Part shown: positions 1 to 6,247 of the stretch, in pieces
Layout of the letters: each line of letters begins with the position of its first letter
How positions within the stretch are numbered: position 1 is the stretch's first letter
NCBI GenBank assembly: GCA_019454915.1
Contig: JACFNM010000218.1
Coordinates: 1-7,060, forward strand
DNA: 7,060 nucleotides
Reading direction: 5' to 3'
Source: Chitinophagaceae bacterium
GTDB taxonomy: Bacteria; Bacteroidota; Bacteroidia; Chitinophagales; Chitinophagaceae
Notes under the pieces: model-generated
The model's database searches: none
What the model saw: only the letters and a program-made list of their open reading frames with translations
What the model was told of the DNA's origin: nothing
Translations under genes and position numbers: made by a program

Positions 1-227
1 ATGGACGCCACATCCACCGACAATTCAAAAACGGCATCACTGAAATCGGCTTTATTCGTTGTAGCCTTTGCTTCAAAGGTTTTGAATAAACCGAAAATAT
101 CGTTAATCCCCATGTGGGTAACCGTAAAAGTGAGTTTGGAATGATTGGAATCCGCCTTCCAAACCGCCTGTGCTTCGGCAAAATGGTAAATAAAAAAACC
201 AATCAGCAGGGCCAGTACATTCTTCAT
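1..227 (-). CDS. YceI-family secreted protein, N-terminal part (cut by window edge)
   Basis: The reverse strand from the ATG at 227 stays open to the left edge, giving 75 codons; the C-terminal part lies outside the window. Residues 1-21 form a Sec signal peptide: MKN, a hydrophobic stretch LALLIGFFIY, and a probable signal peptidase I site after AEAQA. The mature start VWKADSNHSKLTFTVTHMG, followed by GLFKTFEA, matches the opening of the YceI beta-barrel family (W-x-x-D-x-x-HS-x-x-x-F-x-V-x-H, then G-x-F). Family members are periplasmic or secreted lipocalin-like proteins that bind isoprenoid-type lipids, and many Bacteroidota carry several with no assigned role. The gene lies 79 bases downstream of the antiporter on the same strand, but a tandem repeat and a TATATTG sequence in that gap suggest its own promoter. 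No Shine-Dalgarno sequence is evident. Family call is firm; function is not known. Confidence 0.85.
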   Translation of the reverse strand, partial: MKNVLALLIGFFIYHFAEAQAVWKADSNHSKLTFTVTHMGINDIFGLFKTFEAKATTNKADFSDAVFELSVDVAS

Positions 228-277
228 AAATGATTCAAATTTTTCTGGTTAATCAATATAACACTCCCCCTTCACGT

Positions 278-295
278 CATCTGCAAACATCTGCA
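278..295 (-). repeat. Tandem 8-bp direct repeat upstream of the YceI gene
   Basis: On the coding (minus) strand TGCAGATG occurs twice, separated by TT, so the copies repeat every 10 bases, one helical turn. They sit 51-68 bases upstream of the YceI-family start. A TATATTG sequence at 254-260, resembling a Bacteroidota -7 box, lies closer to the gene, which would place the repeats around and just above the -33 region, where an activator often binds. The repeat is directly visible; a regulatory role is inference. Confidence 0.4.
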
Positions 296-306
296 TAATA
301 TTCCAT

Positions 307-726
307 TCAATCCCTGCCTATCTGAACAATTTTTTTACGCTCTCCCACTATCCAGATAATATCTCCCCATTCAAACATTGTAGATGAATCGGGATTCAGG
401 ATGCGCTGTTGTCCGCGTTCGATCCCTACCACCAATCCGTTGGTGCGCTCACGCAATCTGGAATCTTCAATCGTCCGGCCTTTCAATTTGGTATGCTCAT
501 CCACAATGATCTTTTCGAGGGTGATATCGCTAATCTGCAAATCAGCGCCGATGATTCCCTCCTCTGCATCAAAAATGGGTTTAAAGGATTGAATTTGATC
601 ATCAGTAGCGATAATACCCACCTGGTCAAAAGGCAATAACCTGTTGTACCTGCCGGGAAGGTTAATCAATTGTTCTCCCCTTTTTATATACACCAGGTTA
701 ATTCCGTATTTTTCACGCCATCCCAA
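307..726 (-). CDS. RCK_C (TrkA-C) regulatory domains, probably the severed C-terminus of the antiporter
   Basis: This 139-residue soluble reading frame contains RCK_C-type domains, which sense ligands and gate potassium channels and cation/proton antiporters. Residues 3-48 (WREKYGINLVYIKRG, then LLPFDQVGIIATDDQIQSF) are most of one RCK_C fold. Residues 66-136 (KGRTIEDSRLRERTNG, GIERG, WGDIIWIVGE) are a second full copy. The only available start is TTG at 726-724, with no convincing ribosome-binding site, and it overlaps the end of the upstream membrane gene by 14 bases in another frame. The beginning of the first RCK_C repeat is instead encoded at the end of that upstream gene, so this is most likely the displaced C-terminus of one antiporter of about 760 residues. 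Independent expression by reinitiation at TTG is possible but would give a protein lacking the first strands of its fold. Confidence 0.7.
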   Translation of the reverse strand: MGWREKYGINLVYIKRGEQLINLPGRYNRLLPFDQVGIIATDDQIQSFKPIFDAEEGIIGADLQISDITLEKIIVDEHTKLKGRTIEDSRLRERTNGLVVGIERGQQRILNPDSSTMFEWGDIIWIVGERKKIVQIGRD

Positions 727-728
727 TG
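713..728 (-). other. Frameshift/deletion junction inside the first RCK_C domain
   Basis: The membrane frame reads Y-I-G-M-A-stop here, while the -307 to -726 frame reads L-G-W-R-E-K-Y from the same DNA. Aligning the interrupted first RCK_C repeat with the intact second one (G-R-T-I-E-D-S-R-L-R-E) shows five residues missing between the Gly of YIG and the Leu of LGW. With the shift of frame, that equals about 20 lost bases. The junction ATTGGGATGG could result from recombination between two TTGG(G) copies, one across Ile-Gly and one at Leu-Gly. The two frames and the alignment are seen directly; the deletion mechanism is inferred. Confidence 0.65.
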
Positions 729-2557
729 TAGGCAGCCGTAGGGTTTACCTGTAGCTCAATAATGTGCGCGTCCCAGGGAAGCAGTTCTGTTCCTATATCT
801 TCTCTTTTTGCCTGAAAGCTGAGTCCATCAATCTTCTGACGGGCAGCAGCTACTTCTCTTGCATTAAGGTTTGTAATAAACCGGCTCTCTATCCGTTGAT
901 AGAACCTTTGAATTCTTTTGGAAAAAACGATCAACACGAAAACAGTTACGGGGATAGCTACCAGAAGGGCGATAGTGGCTGATGCCAAACGGTCTACCCA
1001 GAAGCCGATAATTAACACACCCACGATATTCCTTGCCAGTTCAACAATGAGTAACGGCCCCCGGTTATATTTTTTGTCAATCCATAATTCTTTATATGCC
1101 AGATTATTCGGGCGTTTAGCCATCAATGCCCACAGGAAAGGTGATGAGGAACCCAGGGACAATACCAGCAGCAGTATCAATCTCAGAGATTTATCCTCTA
1201 TCTTACCATTTAAAAAGGGCTGCACTACATTCAGGGAAATTAAAATCAATGCAAAAATCATCACGCCATTGATGATGGCTATCCGGCTGTAACTCTTCAA
1301 AAGAATCCGCCAGGCGCTTTCCGCCTGGATACTCTGTGTACTGGTAGAATACTTGTTTAACCGGTTCACCCATTTATCGGGGAGCATCCGGGCAAGAAAC
1401 TGGTAAAAAGGCTCGGTGTACTTGATCAAATAAGGCGTGCTAAAGGTAGTGATAGCCGAGGCGCCCACGGCCACCGGAAACAAAAAATCAGATATTACGC
1501 CTAATGAAAGCCCCAGTGTTGCAACAATAAAAGCAAACTCCCCTATCTGGGCCATACTCATCCCCACCTGCACCGATTGCTTCAGGGGTTGTCCGGAAAT
1601 TAACGCGCCGAGGGTGGTGCTAAACAATTTTCCAAAAAGCGTCAGCAAAGTGACACCGATTATCGGCCACGCATACTGAACGATAGATTGAGGATCAATC
1701 ATCATCCCCACCGACATAAAAAACACCGTCCCAAACAAATCTTTCACCGGTTTTACCAGGTGTTCCACCTTTTCAGCAAACGTCGTTTCGGCGATGAGTG
1801 AACCCATTACGAATGCGCCCAACTCAGCTGAGAAACCCACCTGGGTGGCGAGTACCACCATGCCAAGACATAAACCAAGTGCCAAAATGAGCAGCGTTTC
1901 CTCATCCATTAATTTTTTCGTCTTTCGAAGGAAGGTAGGCAGCAGGAAAATACCGGTGACAAACCAGAGCACCATAAAAAATATCAGTTTCAGCACCGTC
2001 AGCAAGATTTCCGTTCCTTCAAACTGCTGAGTAACTGCCACGGTAGAAAGCAATACCATCAGTAAAATCACAACGATATCTTCCACTACCAAAACACCGA
2101 ATACAATACGTGCATACTGCATCGTTTTCATACCCAACTCGTCAAAAGCCTTAATGATGATGGTGGTGGATGAGCTGGCCAGCATCCCCCCGAGGAAAAG
2201 ACTATCCATCGTGGACCAACCTAAAAATTTCCCCATGAAATACCCGGCAATCGTGATAAATACAATTTCTACCAGGGCCGTAATGGACGCGGAGCCTCCT
2301 ACCCGCATCAGCTTCTTAAAGCTAAATTCAAGCCCCAGCCCGAATAAGAGGAAAATGACGCCAATCTCAGCCAGGGTTTTCACATTTTCATTGTCCACCA
2401 CAGTTGGCACGAGATGAAAATGAGGACCTACCAAAAATCCGGCAATAATATAGCCCAGCACCAACGGCTGCTTAATTCTTCTAAATAACAACGTCACAAT
2501 GGCGCCCGCCATTAAAATAAGCGCCAAATCCTGAATCAATTTTGGTAAATGCCCCAT
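713..2557 (-). CDS. CPA2-family cation:proton antiporter, membrane part (C-terminus frameshifted)
   Basis: This 614-residue inner-membrane protein exchanges K+ or Na+ for protons (monovalent cation:proton antiporter-2 family, KefB/KefC-like). Residues 5-385 are the Na+/H+ exchanger domain, with LVLGYIIAGFLVGP at 32-45, EIGVIFLLFGLGLEF at 64-78, the SSSTTIIIKAFDE unwound-helix motif at 128-140, the ion-binding ED pair at 159-160 (VVEDIVVI), FFMSVGMMID at 279-288 and AQIGEFAFIV at 336-345. Residues about 425-546 hold four more hydrophobic segments where KefB/KefC would carry a Rossmann RCK_N domain. From about residue 595 (WDAHIIELQVNPTAAYIG) an RCK_C domain begins, then the frame hits TGA after only two unrelated residues. 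The next frame continues the domain, so the gene is probably frameshifted. The ATG at 2557 fits the family N-terminus; a -7 box lies about 40 bases upstream. Cation specificity cannot be told. Confidence 0.88.
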   Translation of the reverse strand: MGHLPKLIQDLALILMAGAIVTLLFRRIKQPLVLGYIIAGFLVGPHFHLVPTVVDNENVKTLAEIGVIFLLFGLGLEFSFKKLMRVGGSASITALVEIVFITIAGYFMGKFLGWSTMDSLFLGGMLASSSTTIIIKAFDELGMKTMQYARIVFGVLVVEDIVVILLMVLLSTVAVTQQFEGTEILLTVLKLIFFMVLWFVTGIFLLPTFLRKTKKLMDEETLLILALGLCLGMVVLATQVGFSAELGAFVMGSLIAETTFAEKVEHLVKPVKDLFGTVFFMSVGMMIDPQSIVQYAWPIIGVTLLTLFGKLFSTTLGALISGQPLKQSVQVGMSMAQIGEFAFIVATLGLSLGVISDFLFPVAVGASAITTFSTPYLIKYTEPFYQFLARMLPDKWVNRLNKYSTSTQSIQAESAWRILLKSYSRIAIINGVMIFALILISLNVVQPFLNGKIEDKSLRLILLLVLSLGSSSPFLWALMAKRPNNLAYKELWIDKKYNRGPLLIVELARNIVGVLIIGFWVDRLASATIALLVAIPVTVFVLIVFSKRIQRFYQRIESRFITNLNAREVAAARQKIDGLSFQAKREDIGTELLPWDAHIIELQVNPTAAYIGMA

Positions 2558-2599
2558 TAATAATCAATTAGTTCTTTTTAGAAAGCGTTTTTATGACTA

Positions 2600-2607
2600 C
2601 AAAAATA
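2600..2607 (-). promoter_or_regulatory. Putative -7 promoter box for the antiporter
   Basis: On the minus strand TATTTTTG is an exact match to the Bacteroidota -7 consensus TAnnTTTG. A transcript starting some seven bases downstream would have a leader of roughly 35-40 bases before the ATG at 2557. No TTTG or TTG is found at the usual distance of about 19 bases upstream, so only half of the promoter is supported. The region is AT-rich and the match could be chance. Confidence 0.35.
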
Positions 2608-2713
2608 TCTGAAAATTACCGACTGAATTTACATGAAATAAGCCGGACCAGATTTTTTGCCTCAAGAAGCAGGATAACACTCAAAGCCAGAACTGACCGA
2701 TATCTTCAAAAAA

Positions 2714-2730
2714 TATGATAATGATCATAA
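2714..2730. promoter_or_regulatory. Fur-box-like palindromic operator
   Basis: Positions 2714-2729 hold the inverted repeat TATGAT-N4-ATCATA. Positions 2716-2730 (TGATAATGATCATAA) match 12 of the 14 defined positions of the 7-1-7 Fur motif TGATAATnATTATCA, with the left half perfect. The site lies 90-104 bases upstream of the FAS1 lipoprotein start and about 107 bases beyond the antiporter -7 box, so the lipoprotein is the likelier target. A weak -7-like TATCTTG at 2751-2757 would place the site around the -33 region of that gene. Iron- or metal-dependent control is inferred from the motif only; other Fur-family regulators use similar sites. Confidence 0.42.
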
Positions 2731-2819
2731 GTGCCGGCTATAACCCTGTTTATCTTGTGCCAGATTTCATCACCAGGATTTTGGCTGAAATTCATCAACT
2801 TTTACTTAACTAAACAATT

Positions 2820-3392
2820 ATGAAACGGAATTATTTATCTTTCGCAGCCCTGCTTATGGGTGCTATGTTATGGCTCGCCTGCAATGATGCGGCTACCGGT
2901 TCTAATGAAACAACAGGTGTTTCTTCTGATGCTACTCCTGTCCTCACAGGTCAGTCAGGTGTTAAGGATGATGACTCCCAGAAAGACGTGGTTAAGATAG
3001 CAGTGGGAAGTCCTGACCACACCACTCTCGTGAAAGCACTGCAAACCGCAGAATATGTGGATGCGCTGTCCAATGCCGGCCCCTTTACCGTGTTTGCACC
3101 GGTAAACGCAGCCTTTGATAAACTTCCGGCTGGCACCTTGAATGACTTACTGAAACCAGCAAATAAAGATGCACTTCGAAATATATTAGAATATCATGTT
3201 TACATCGGCGTGTTAAGGCCGGAGATGCTGAAGGATGGGCTTTCGTTCGGACAGGCAAACGGAGACAATATCCAAATTACCGTAAAGGACGGAAAAACAA
3301 TGGTGAATAATGCAACCATCAGCGCTTCAATTCCTGCTTCCAATGGTATCATTCATGTGATTGATGAAGTACTCCTACCCCCTACAAAATAA
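2820..3392 (+). CDS. Fasciclin (FAS1) domain lipoprotein
   Basis: This 190-residue protein starts with a lipoprotein-type signal: MKRN, a hydrophobic run LSFAALLMGAMLWLA and Cys21 followed by Asn-Asp. The lipobox W-L-A-C is slightly off the usual L-[AS]-[GA]-C. Residues 22-55 are a polar Ser/Thr/Gly/Asp-rich linker. Residues 56-188 form one FAS1 domain, with the first conserved motif GPFTVFAPVNAAFDKLP at 87-103, the second segment LEYHVYIG at 123-130, and the closing NGIIHVIDEVLLP at 175-187. FAS1 domains are extracellular adhesion or binding modules; in Bacteroidota small surface versions are common, with undefined partners. The gene is alone on its strand, divergent from the antiporter, and ends before a shared terminator. 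No Shine-Dalgarno sequence is seen (AACTAAACAATT precedes the ATG), as is usual in this phylum. The domain call is firm; export as a lipoprotein is likely. Confidence 0.92.
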   Translation: MKRNYLSFAALLMGAMLWLACNDAATGSNETTGVSSDATPVLTGQSGVKDDDSQKDVVKIAVGSPDHTTLVKALQTAEYVDALSNAGPFTVFAPVNAAFDKLPAGTLNDLLKPANKDALRNILEYHVYIGVLRPEMLKDGLSFGQANGDNIQITVKDGKTMVNNATISASIPASNGIIHVIDEVLLPPTK

Positions 3393-3418
3393 GCTCTACA
3401 AATAACACCTATAAAGAA

Positions 3419-3452
3419 AGGTACATCTCGTTCAAAAGGATGTACCTCTTTT
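3419..3452. terminator. Bidirectional intrinsic terminator between convergent genes
   Basis: AGGTACATC at 3419-3427 pairs perfectly with GATGTACCT at 3439-3447, a 9-bp stem with an 11-base loop. On the plus strand it is followed by TCTTTTATTAT, and on the minus strand by a T-rich run (TTCTTTAT). It sits 27 bases after the FAS1 stop and 24 bases after the M19 stop read from the other side, so it can end both transcripts. Confidence 0.8.
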
Positions 3453-3470
3453 ATTATCTGACTGCTTCGC

Positions 3471-4709
3471 TTATTTCCCCGTGACGTCGTGGATCAGCCG
3501 AAGCCAGTTTAATCCCATTACTTTATCTATACGCGAGGATGAATATCCCTTTGCTTTAAGCGCCTTATACATTTCGGGATAATCGCTCGCATCTTTCATT
3601 TCTTTGGGTAAGGCAATACCGCCATCAAAATCCGCTCCAAATGCGACGTGATCCTCGCCCACCAGCCGTATGCCATAATCAATAACATTAACCAGTTGAT
3701 GAACGCTCATTTTATATTCATCAGGTATCACTTCATGTGACACAAAGGGTAAGTCCTTGGCTACTTCCGCATCTGCTTCTTCAATCGTTGTCAGGGGTTT
3801 ATCCGAAATTTCTATCAATTTCAGCGGATTCGGCTTTGATATCTCCCATTGATAATATTTTGGGTCATTAAAATAATGGCCAAACTGCAATCCAATCACC
3901 CCTCCCTTAGCAGCTACCGCTATAGCCGCTTCATCGGAAATATTTCTCTTAATATCAATAATACCCCTGAATCCTCCGTGCGTATAGGCTACCGGATGCT
4001 GGCTTATATTGGCCGCTTGTATAATAGCCTTGGATGAGGCATGAGCGACATTAATCACCATACCTAATTTATTCATCTCTTCAATAATCTTTTCTCCCTT
4101 TTTGTTTATACCATTCCATATACGTTTTCCGGAACAGGCATCGATAAAAGAATTGGTTTCATTATGTGCCGTAAGCTGCATAGAACGCAATCCTAAACGA
4201 TACAAAGCCCGAAGCAGATAAAGGTCTCCCTGTATATCAAAACTTCCTTCCAAATCCAGAAAAGCAGCCAGTTTACCGCGGGTGGTTATCTCCCTTAATT
4301 CAGAAGCATTATGACCCAGTTCAATAACCGCTTTATTTTTTTCAATCTGTTCCAAAGCCAGCTCGATAACCCGGAATGTATTTTTCACTTCGAAGTGTCC
4401 CGGATAATACGGCTCAGGAGTATACACTGAAAAGAACATGGCGTTAATGCGTCCTTCTTTAATCCTGGGTAAATCCACCATACCATCGGCATAGCGGTCG
4501 CCGATATCCAGCCCTTCCAGCAATTGCCTTGACATAACATGAATATGTCCTTCCATAACAAAAGCAGGATAGGAAGGCGGTACAATACTGTTTGAAGCAG
4601 ACAATACATCCTGATTTGCAGGGTAAGAGCCGGATGAAACCATACTTCCAATATCGCTCTTCATAGCCGGCAAAAGAGCTAAGCTTTTAATTAAATCTCT
4701 CCGTTTCAT
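3471..4709 (-). CDS. M19 (membrane dipeptidase/renal dipeptidase) family enzyme
   Basis: This 412-residue protein belongs to the M19 binuclear-zinc family, which hydrolyses dipeptides, often with a D- or dehydro-residue at the C-terminal side. Likely active-site residues, by comparison with renal dipeptidase, are His55 and His57 (EGHIHVM), bridging Glu154 (LDLEGS), His182 (LTAHNETN), His223 (INVAHAS), His244 (YTHGGFRG), Arg255 (KRN) and Asp360 (GADFDG). The C-terminal YKALKAKGYSSSRIDKVMGLNWLRL helix region is typical. Position 57 is normally Asp, so the first ligand motif is altered. Residues 3-8 (RRDLIK) resemble a Tat twin-arginine motif, but the hydrophobic stretch after it is short (SLALLPAM), so export is uncertain. 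The ATG overlaps the stop of the upstream M81 gene (ATGA), which indicates translational coupling and a shared pathway. The fold is firm; the substrate is unknown. Confidence 0.9.
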   Translation of the reverse strand: MKRRDLIKSLALLPAMKSDIGSMVSSGSYPANQDVLSASNSIVPPSYPAFVMEGHIHVMSRQLLEGLDIGDRYADGMVDLPRIKEGRINAMFFSVYTPEPYYPGHFEVKNTFRVIELALEQIEKNKAVIELGHNASELREITTRGKLAAFLDLEGSFDIQGDLYLLRALYRLGLRSMQLTAHNETNSFIDACSGKRIWNGINKKGEKIIEEMNKLGMVINVAHASSKAIIQAANISQHPVAYTHGGFRGIIDIKRNISDEAAIAVAAKGGVIGLQFGHYFNDPKYYQWEISKPNPLKLIEISDKPLTTIEEADAEVAKDLPFVSHEVIPDEYKMSVHQLVNVIDYGIRLVGEDHVAFGADFDGGIALPKEMKDASDYPEMYKALKAKGYSSSRIDKVMGLNWLRLIHDVTGK

Positions 4710-6175
4710 AATTGTTCAAATGGATACAATGGCTTGCGCCTGTGATGAAATGTAAACCGGGTCATATCGGCCTGTGTTACGCCGGGCGTATCAACCTGGA
4801 TAATCGCAGGACAGACCGGTGCATAGGCAGCGATCGGTGCGTTTACCCCTTTGGCGATAATCACGTCAAATTGGGACGGTTGAATATCAAAAGACAATAA
4901 TTGCTGCAGACTAAATGGTGGTACACGCAATGAAGTCAGCATAATAATACTACCCTCCTGTGTAGACACCACTGCCGTTCTTCCCATTTTATAATTCACC
5001 TGGCCACCATGCCGGGGTTGTTTCTCCTGAAAAACACCATCACTCAAAGCAATTAGTTTTACATCTATTGTATAACTCTTATTGGTGTCGCCACAACTTC
5101 CTGCCAACTGTATGCTAAACCTGTCACCCGGCTGATGTTTATCCGCTTCCTGAACCGCCTCCGGATCGTAAAGGCACAAAAAGTATTTCAACTTTTTTTC
5201 TTTCTCCAGTTCTTCCATGATACAAATACTGTTGCCGGGACTTCCTCCGCCAATATTATCTCCCATATCCAGGAGTAACACCGGCTTTTCACTTTTCTCT
5301 GCAAGTTCAAGTGAGGCAGGTACACCAGTCTTTTCTCCCACAAAATTTCGCCTGTGTTCTACAATATAGTCTCTTAATTTCTCTCCAGTCTTCTTTGCCA
5401 GTTCAGGGTTATTATTAGTAACAACAATAATTGAAGTACTCATCTCCTGTACATCAGCATAAGGGAATCCCAACTGAATACTAAGAGAAACAACACCTTC
5501 CTGCTGTGATAATTCGCGGGCAAATTGATATAGACTCTTACAAGGTTCGTCCGCAGTCAGTTGCTGCTCTATACTGATAGCTAAGGGAACCTGTACCAAT
5601 GCCTGAGTAAGCTTTATCTCTCCCTTTAAATGTCTTATCATCAAATTAGCGGACTCCTTTCCCCGTTCGCGCTGATCGACATGTGGATTCTGTTTATATG
5701 ACACCAACGCGTCGGTAGAAGAAACCATCAGCGGGCTGACATTTGCATGCAGGTCTAATGTGCCGACAATCGGAATATCGGCCCCAAGCTTTTCCCTCAC
5801 CTGGCTCAACCAATGTCCGTCCATGTCCGGATAATACTCGCTCACTCCGGCGCCATGCGGGGCGACCATCAAACCATCCAACGGAAGTGCGTTTTCCAAT
5901 TCTGTCATTAAATCTTTTAATAGGCTATAATAAGTATCTGAGGTAATGGTTCCACCTGGCGTAGCTTCAGCATATAAAAGAGGTACCATCTCTACTTCTT
6001 CCTTTTCCAGGACTTCAATCATACCTCCAATCTCATGATGTGCCTCCCGGTACTCTTTTATTATATCCTCACCTTTCATGTATCGCCCCTTCTGAAAATG
6101 AGTCAGTGTCGTACGCTCCGGTGCAAAAGTGTTAGACTCATGATACAATCCTACGATACCAATTCTCTTTTTCAT
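4706..6175 (-). CDS. M81 family metallopeptidase (MlrC-like)
   Basis: This 489-residue protein has the two-part MlrC architecture: an N-terminal M81 domain (about residues 3-290) and an MlrC C-terminal domain (about 298-480). Visible signatures are the opening GIVGLYHESNTFAP (His12, Glu13), APHGAG with His107, TLDLHANVS with Asp141 and His143, and NPHVDQRERG with His165, which together supply likely zinc ligands. DMGDNIGGGSPGN at 303-315 and AKGVNAPIAAY at 442-451 mark the C-terminal domain. MlrC itself cleaves the linear tetrapeptide left from microcystin, but most family members have unknown substrates and no other microcystin gene is seen here, so the symbol mlrC is not used. No signal peptide is present, so it is probably cytoplasmic. 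It follows the BASS transporter gene by 72 bases and overlaps the M19 gene by four. A weak -7-like TATCTTTA (6202-6209) in the gap could give an internal promoter. Confidence 0.92.
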   Translation of the reverse strand: MKKRIGIVGLYHESNTFAPERTTLTHFQKGRYMKGEDIIKEYREAHHEIGGMIEVLEKEEVEMVPLLYAEATPGGTITSDTYYSLLKDLMTELENALPLDGLMVAPHGAGVSEYYPDMDGHWLSQVREKLGADIPIVGTLDLHANVSPLMVSSTDALVSYKQNPHVDQRERGKESANLMIRHLKGEIKLTQALVQVPLAISIEQQLTADEPCKSLYQFARELSQQEGVVSLSIQLGFPYADVQEMSTSIIVVTNNNPELAKKTGEKLRDYIVEHRRNFVGEKTGVPASLELAEKSEKPVLLLDMGDNIGGGSPGNSICIMEELEKEKKLKYFLCLYDPEAVQEADKHQPGDRFSIQLAGSCGDTNKSYTIDVKLIALSDGVFQEKQPRHGGQVNYKMGRTAVVSTQEGSIIMLTSLRVPPFSLQQLLSFDIQPSQFDVIIAKGVNAPIAAYAPVCPAIIQVDTPGVTQADMTRFTFHHRRKPLYPFEQL

Positions 6176-6247
6176 CTTCTTACAATTTTAAGGGTATCCT
6201 TTAAAGATAAACTATTTGACATTCAGACTATCCGAAAAGAGCGCTAT

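Noticed and set aside
248..262. GTTAATCAATATAAC inverted repeat between the antiporter and YceI genes as a terminator
   Set aside because: Only about four base pairs form, with no GC-rich stem or T-run, so it cannot be supported as a terminator.
401..2417. Plus-strand open frames of 63-124 codons opposite the antiporter (for example 918-1292 and 2154-2417)
   Set aside because: They lie antisense to a well-conserved membrane protein and have no recognisable domain, signal or start context, with compositions expected from reading helix codons backwards.
2803..2810. TACTTAAC with TTTG exactly 19 bases upstream (2780-2783) as the FAS1 promoter
   Set aside because: It matches the -7 consensus poorly and would start the transcript almost at the ATG.
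2951..3136. Minus-strand 61-codon frame inside the FAS1 gene
   Set aside because: It is antisense to conserved FAS1 motifs and resembles no protein family.
4385..4651. Same-strand 88-codon frame inside the M19 gene
   Set aside because: It is out of frame with a gene whose metal-ligand motifs lie in the same stretch; the hydrophobic, Trp/Cys-rich translation is a frame artefact.
4706..6175. A microcystin-degradation (mlr) cluster
   Set aside because: Only an MlrC-type protein is present. No MlrA- or MlrB-like gene is visible, and the transporter is BASS-type, not the MlrD type. M81 proteins are widespread outside microcystin degraders.
6191..6209. CTTTAAAG palindrome with flanking TATC/GATA in the gap between the BASS and M81 genes
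   Set aside because: It is short, AT-rich and imperfect; it could be chance and gives no clear hairpin or operator.
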